Source: Euryarchaeota archaeon UBA463
GTDB lineage: Archaea; Thermoplasmatota; Poseidoniia; Poseidoniales; Thalassarchaeaceae
Length of the DNA: 18,345 nt
Assembly (NCBI GenBank): GCA_002501805.1
Contig: DAOI01000006.1
Location: forward strand, 33,856 to 52,200
Direction: 5' to 3'
How positions within the stretch are numbered: the stretch's first letter is position 1; the number at the start of each line of letters is the position of its first letter. The notes below the pieces were generated by a model. The model searched no databases. It saw only the letters and a program-made list of their open reading frames with translations, and was not told the DNA's origin. This document shows positions 15,493 through 18,345 of this stretch, piece after piece. Both the position numbers and the translations under genes were made by a program.

Positions 15493-16599
15493 ATGGATGC
15501 GTCCTCACAGTATCTATCCGCTGATCATCCAGACAGGGCTGATCACCTATGGAGGTACACTCCCTGGAAAAAAATACACCCGACAGGGGATATTTCCGAT
15601 ATTCCTAGTGATTTCTCAATACCTGAAGTAAGTCTGAAAACAATAGATGGAAGCACCCTCCCTCCTGGAATATCCCTTGATATGGGAGACGTACATTCCG
15701 AAGGACTACCTGATGATGAGAAAATTACGAAGAGCTTTCTAGAGGCAGTTACGGGAGAATCTAAATTTACACTTACGGTAGCTCCCAAGTTCAAATCTGA
15801 AGTTCCAATGATTATCGAAATTTCCACAAGTGGGACTTTCTGCTCCGCCCATATTTGTCTGGATATCGGTAAGCTTGCCGAGCTTGAGCTAGTTACAGTA
15901 GTAAGAGGAACATGCAAGTGGTTTGGAATGTTAAGGACTGGCTCCACAGGAGAGGGTGCCATTACCAGTGATGTCGTAGTAAACAGGCTTGAACATGGAA
16001 AGCTATTGAGAGTTGAGTCGATTTCTATTCCTCGTAATTCTCAATTCAAAGCTGGAACTGTTTCATCTGGCTCAACAATAACAAAGGCTGATCTTCGGTA
16101 TAGGATGTTTCAACCAGGGGGGAATCTGAATGTCCTGGGATCTATACTCTCGGCAAGGGAGATGAGTCTCGACCATCACATTGAGATATATCATGACTCA
16201 CCTGAAACCTTCAGTAGATTGGACTGGAACTCTGCCTGTGGAGGCAGTAGCAGGACAGTAGGCACTGGGATGTTACGCGTCTCTAAAGGTTCAAATGGCG
16301 CTGATGCAGCTCAACTTTTTCAGAACCTTCTATTATCCAGAGATGCACAAGCTGATTCTATCCCCGAGTTAGAAGTATCCGAACATGATGTGGTCGGGTG
16401 CGGACATGGGACAGCAAGTGGGCCTGTTGACGAAGATCAGATGTTCTATCTTGCTTCTAGAGGATTTTCTCCCAATGAGTCCAAGAGTACTCTAATTGCC
16501 GCCTTTCTAAATTCCACACTATCAGAAATGGGAGGGGACAAGATGCATGGTTGGCTAGTATCTGAATTAGATTCTGATTTGAGTGAGCTAGGAGATTAG
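15493..16599 (+). CDS. sufD: SufD, Fe-S assembly complex subunit
   Basis: A 368-residue SufB paralogue that pairs with SufB in SufBC2D and is linked to iron acquisition for the cluster. Seen: the N-terminal HLWRYTPWKKI (18-28) typical of SufD, a central beta-helix, and the C-terminal block FQNLLLSRDAQADSIPELEV (276-295), then the HDVVGCGHGTASGPVDEDQMFYLASRG stretch (298-324). H305 in CGHG matches the interface histidine known from bacterial SufD, where CSHG is more usual. The ATG at 15493 is 7 bp after sufB, so it is co-transcribed. The stop overlaps the next minus-strand gene by 4 nt. It is weaker in conservation than SufB, as is normal for SufD, but clearly distinct from a second SufB. Confidence 0.92.
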   Translation: MDASSQYLSADHPDRADHLWRYTPWKKIHPTGDISDIPSDFSIPEVSLKTIDGSTLPPGISLDMGDVHSEGLPDDEKITKSFLEAVTGESKFTLTVAPKFKSEVPMIIEISTSGTFCSAHICLDIGKLAELELVTVVRGTCKWFGMLRTGSTGEGAITSDVVVNRLEHGKLLRVESISIPRNSQFKAGTVSSGSTITKADLRYRMFQPGGNLNVLGSILSAREMSLDHHIEIYHDSPETFSRLDWNSACGGSSRTVGTGMLRVSKGSNGADAAQLFQNLLLSRDAQADSIPELEVSEHDVVGCGHGTASGPVDEDQMFYLASRGFSPNESKSTLIAAFLNSTLSEMGGDKMHGWLVSELDSDLSELGD

Positions 16600-17375
16600 G
16601 AAGTTCTATCTCGAAATGAAGCAGCTAGTGCAGAGATAATTATCCCACATGACGAACCGAAAATAATTCCCTGCTGCTCCAGTCCATTGCCTGCTAAATC
16701 TCTGAAAGCTAGAGACATGACCAATGTAACTGGGATGACGAATATTCCAAATCTTATTGCCCATAATCTGGGTGAAGGGGCCTCTCCCATCGGCCTCAAT
16801 GTGATGGAGGATGATTTCTGAATAACTTGCCAATTTACTCTCTCCGCATCGATTTTCAGTCTCTGTAAGATTGCAGGCCTGGATCCGGGGTCGCTTTTTG
16901 ATGTGGACGAAGCTCCAGAAAAACCAGTCCTAATCTTGACTTTTCTGAGGCCTTCTCTTCCTTGGATCAGACGTTCGGCTAGAGAGGATGCCAAGTATGG
17001 GTCTAACTCGGCGATTTCAACTACTAGAACTCCCCTGTCTCTCCTAATCATATTTTTCACACTCCATGTGGTTCCACGCTCTTGTGCCTGTTCTTCTACA
17101 GGGGAAAGTATCCTCCTGAGATATTCTGTCTCTGTGTTCCTCCTTTCTTCTCTCGAGTCTCCCTTAGAAGAAATCTCCCTAATCCTATACAAGGCGAAAA
17201 TAAGTAGTAGGGAAGCGGTGGAGAATCCTGCTACAATTCCATATCTGAGGGAGAGCATGATATCAGGGTCATCTAGTCCTGTAGCGAAGATAGAGATGAA
17301 GGAGGCCATGGTTCCAACCATGGATCCAGCAACTACCGAAATAGAGAATGCATCCCTGGTAGTGATATCGGTCAC
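16596..17375 (-). CDS. Unrecognised four-helix membrane protein
   Basis: I do not recognise this 259-residue protein. Two hydrophobic segments at the N-terminus (about 9-31 and 40-63) and two at the C-terminus (about 207-225 and 232-251) flank a soluble middle of about 140 residues. The middle is charged at first (RIREISSKGDSREERRNTETEYLRR region), then has alternating hydrophobic strands around VLVVEIAELDPYLA and VKIRTGFSG, suggesting a small alpha/beta domain on the cytoplasmic side. It starts with GTG at 17375; a later start would remove the first helix. It converges on sufD (4-nt overlap) and is divergent from the DUF2085 gene 38 bp away. The reading direction is supported by its membrane pattern; the opposite frame at 16903-17427 has none. 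No function is proposed. Confidence 0.68.
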   Translation of the reverse strand: MTDITTRDAFSISVVAGSMVGTMASFISIFATGLDDPDIMLSLRYGIVAGFSTASLLLIFALYRIREISSKGDSREERRNTETEYLRRILSPVEEQAQERGTTWSVKNMIRRDRGVLVVEIAELDPYLASSLAERLIQGREGLRKVKIRTGFSGASSTSKSDPGSRPAILQRLKIDAERVNWQVIQKSSSITLRPMGEAPSPRLWAIRFGIFVIPVTLVMSLAFRDLAGNGLEQQGIIFGSSCGIIISALAASFRDRTS

Positions 17376-17413
17376 GTCCCCCGTAAGTAGCTACAGTTCA
17401 AGAGTTAGAGGGT

Positions 17414-18345
17414 ATGAGATACATTGATTTGCCATGGGTAATTGGCCGAAACGTGTGTATCTTTTGCAGTCACAGAGAGATTGCTAGTATTCAACTAGAT
17501 GACTCTCCAACTATCCTAATTGCTGGATCTATTGTCGTTACTGCTTGTGCCATTTACAATAGAAGCGCAAAAAGTCAGCTTTCAGAGAATGATGATTTGG
17601 ATGATAGCAAGCCAGAGGAAAGTGAGTCAGAGAGCAGTGGGCCTGATAATTTCAAGCTAAAGAATGGACGAATTGAGAGAAAAAGGGAGCTACGAGTTTC
17701 TGGCCTTATGAGTTCTATCTCAGGATTCATACTGTTAATGTTCTTCATTTCTCCTCTTATGATGGCAGAGGGAAGTGTGCCAGAACTATCGGGGAGGGCT
17801 AATGCATTAGACTACATGAACGAGGGGAGTTGGGGGAATAGTGACCATGATGAGGGAGGTAGTGTAGGGCATAATCAATCATCTCATGGTGGTTCGTTCG
17901 CATGGTCTGAACTGAATCCGGTATTTGGCTTAGTATACGCTTTTGGAGACATAAACTGTCATCAGAAGCATGATCGTTCGTGGAAGATAAATGAAAATCA
18001 GATGCCAGTTTGTGCTAGGGACGTTGGAATCTTCATGGGATTCTTCATGGGATCATTATTCTTCAGAATGAGAGGATACAATAGATGGACTGTAAGGGAT
18101 TCTTTCCTTTCAGTTTTTGATGATGGCTCAATAGAATCTGTATATCTCAATGACGGGCGTTTGAGATTGATGATATTATTTCTAGCTCTAGGCATTGTTC
18201 CTATGGCGATGGATGGATTTACTCAATTACTGACTGCATATGAATCTACAAATATTATCAGAGTAATCACAGGATTCATGGCTGGTTTTGTCATAGGTTG
18301 GTTCGTAAGCTCAGCCCTGTCTTCCAGACCCGAGTTATTTGATTC
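17414..18345 (+). CDS. DUF2085 membrane protein (3' end cut by window)
   Basis: An open frame from the ATG at 17414 runs to the window end (310 complete codons), so the C-terminus is missing. The DUF2085 signature is clear: CHQKHDRSW (182-190) with C182 and H183, then QMPVCARDVGIF (196-207) with C200 and R202, a glycine-rich helix GFFMGSLFF, and PMAMDGFTQLL (263-273) with D267. DUF2085 is a membrane domain of unknown biochemistry whose Cys/His set suggests metal or thiol chemistry. Unlike compact family members it has an N-terminal extension: CIFCSH (15-20), a helix (32-48), an acidic Ser/Glu linker (about 55-80), a second helix (about 97-117), and a His/Gly/Asp-rich external loop (about 135-162). 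It is divergent from the four-helix membrane protein by 38 bp. Confidence 0.82.
   Translation, partial: MRYIDLPWVIGRNVCIFCSHREIASIQLDDSPTILIAGSIVVTACAIYNRSAKSQLSENDDLDDSKPEESESESSGPDNFKLKNGRIERKRELRVSGLMSSISGFILLMFFISPLMMAEGSVPELSGRANALDYMNEGSWGNSDHDEGGSVGHNQSSHGGSFAWSELNPVFGLVYAFGDINCHQKHDRSWKINENQMPVCARDVGIFMGFFMGSLFFRMRGYNRWTVRDSFLSVFDDGSIESVYLNDGRLRLMILFLALGIVPMAMDGFTQLLTAYESTNIIRVITGFMAGFVIGWFVSSALSSRPELFD

Noticed and set aside
16903..17427. 174-codon plus-strand frame opposite the four-helix membrane protein
   Set aside because: It has no recognisable domain and would overlap the DUF2085 start; the minus-strand frame has a coherent membrane pattern and a tight convergent end with sufD.
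1..18345. CRISPR arrays, tRNA or rRNA genes, insertion sequences, attachment sites
   Set aside because: No regularly spaced repeats, cloverleaf-like segments, transposase motifs or terminal repeats were seen; almost all of the window is filled by ordinary coding genes.

Overview
The window looks like a chromosomal segment of a planktonic archaeon, most likely Marine Group II (Poseidoniales, Thermoplasmatota) or a close relative. The assignment is an inference. The ribosome-biogenesis protein NMD3 is found only in archaea and eukaryotes. There is a minimal SufC-SufB-SufD set with no bacterial partners beside it, a bifunctional sugar-phosphate isomerase of archaeal type, and a giant secreted subtilase with CARDB and beta-rich repeats of the kind common in marine archaeal proteolytic heterotrophs. 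GC is moderate. Genes are tightly packed, with 4-8 nt convergent overlaps and ATGA overlaps within operons. I see no RNA gene, insertion sequence, integrase or CRISPR array, and no gene-free stretch over about 100 bases, so this is ordinary core genome rather than an island.

Layout: (1) 36-1658, plus strand: a membrane-anchored RmuC-family protein, then an M23 (LytM-type) metallopeptidase. (2) 6153-1652, minus strand, a probable operon: a fused CcmA-CcmB haem/Ccm ABC transporter, CcmC, a 47-residue CcmD-like protein that is easily missed, NMD3, and phosphoglucose/phosphomannose isomerase. (3) 6231-12713, plus strand: a rhomboid protease with a C-terminal zinc finger, a 1589-residue subtilisin-like protease with a C-terminal membrane anchor and cytoplasmic zinc ribbon, and a Maf-type nucleotide pyrophosphatase. 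(4) 12706-16599: a NifU-domain protein on the minus strand, divergent from sufC-sufB-sufD on the plus strand; together they form an Fe-S assembly locus. (5) 16596-18345: an unrecognised four-helix membrane protein on the minus strand, and divergent from it a DUF2085 membrane protein that runs off the end of the window.

How the parts work together: the Suf/NifU block builds Fe-S clusters and the Ccm block handles haem for extracytoplasmic cytochrome c, so two redox-cofactor systems lie within 10 kb. Rhomboid plus membrane-tethered subtilase suggests surface proteolysis with possible intramembrane release.

The least expected signal is regulatory. Four genes (M23 peptidase, ccmC, rhomboid, subtilase) each have a perfect short inverted repeat ending 0-1 nt before (or on the first base of) the start codon. 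The arms are 6-8 bp and the centre is 0-2 nt. This is far more than chance would predict and may be an undescribed start-site operator or hairpin. The other notable points are the CcmA-CcmB fusion with an overlapping small ccmD, and zinc fingers on the cytoplasmic tails of both neighbouring membrane proteases.
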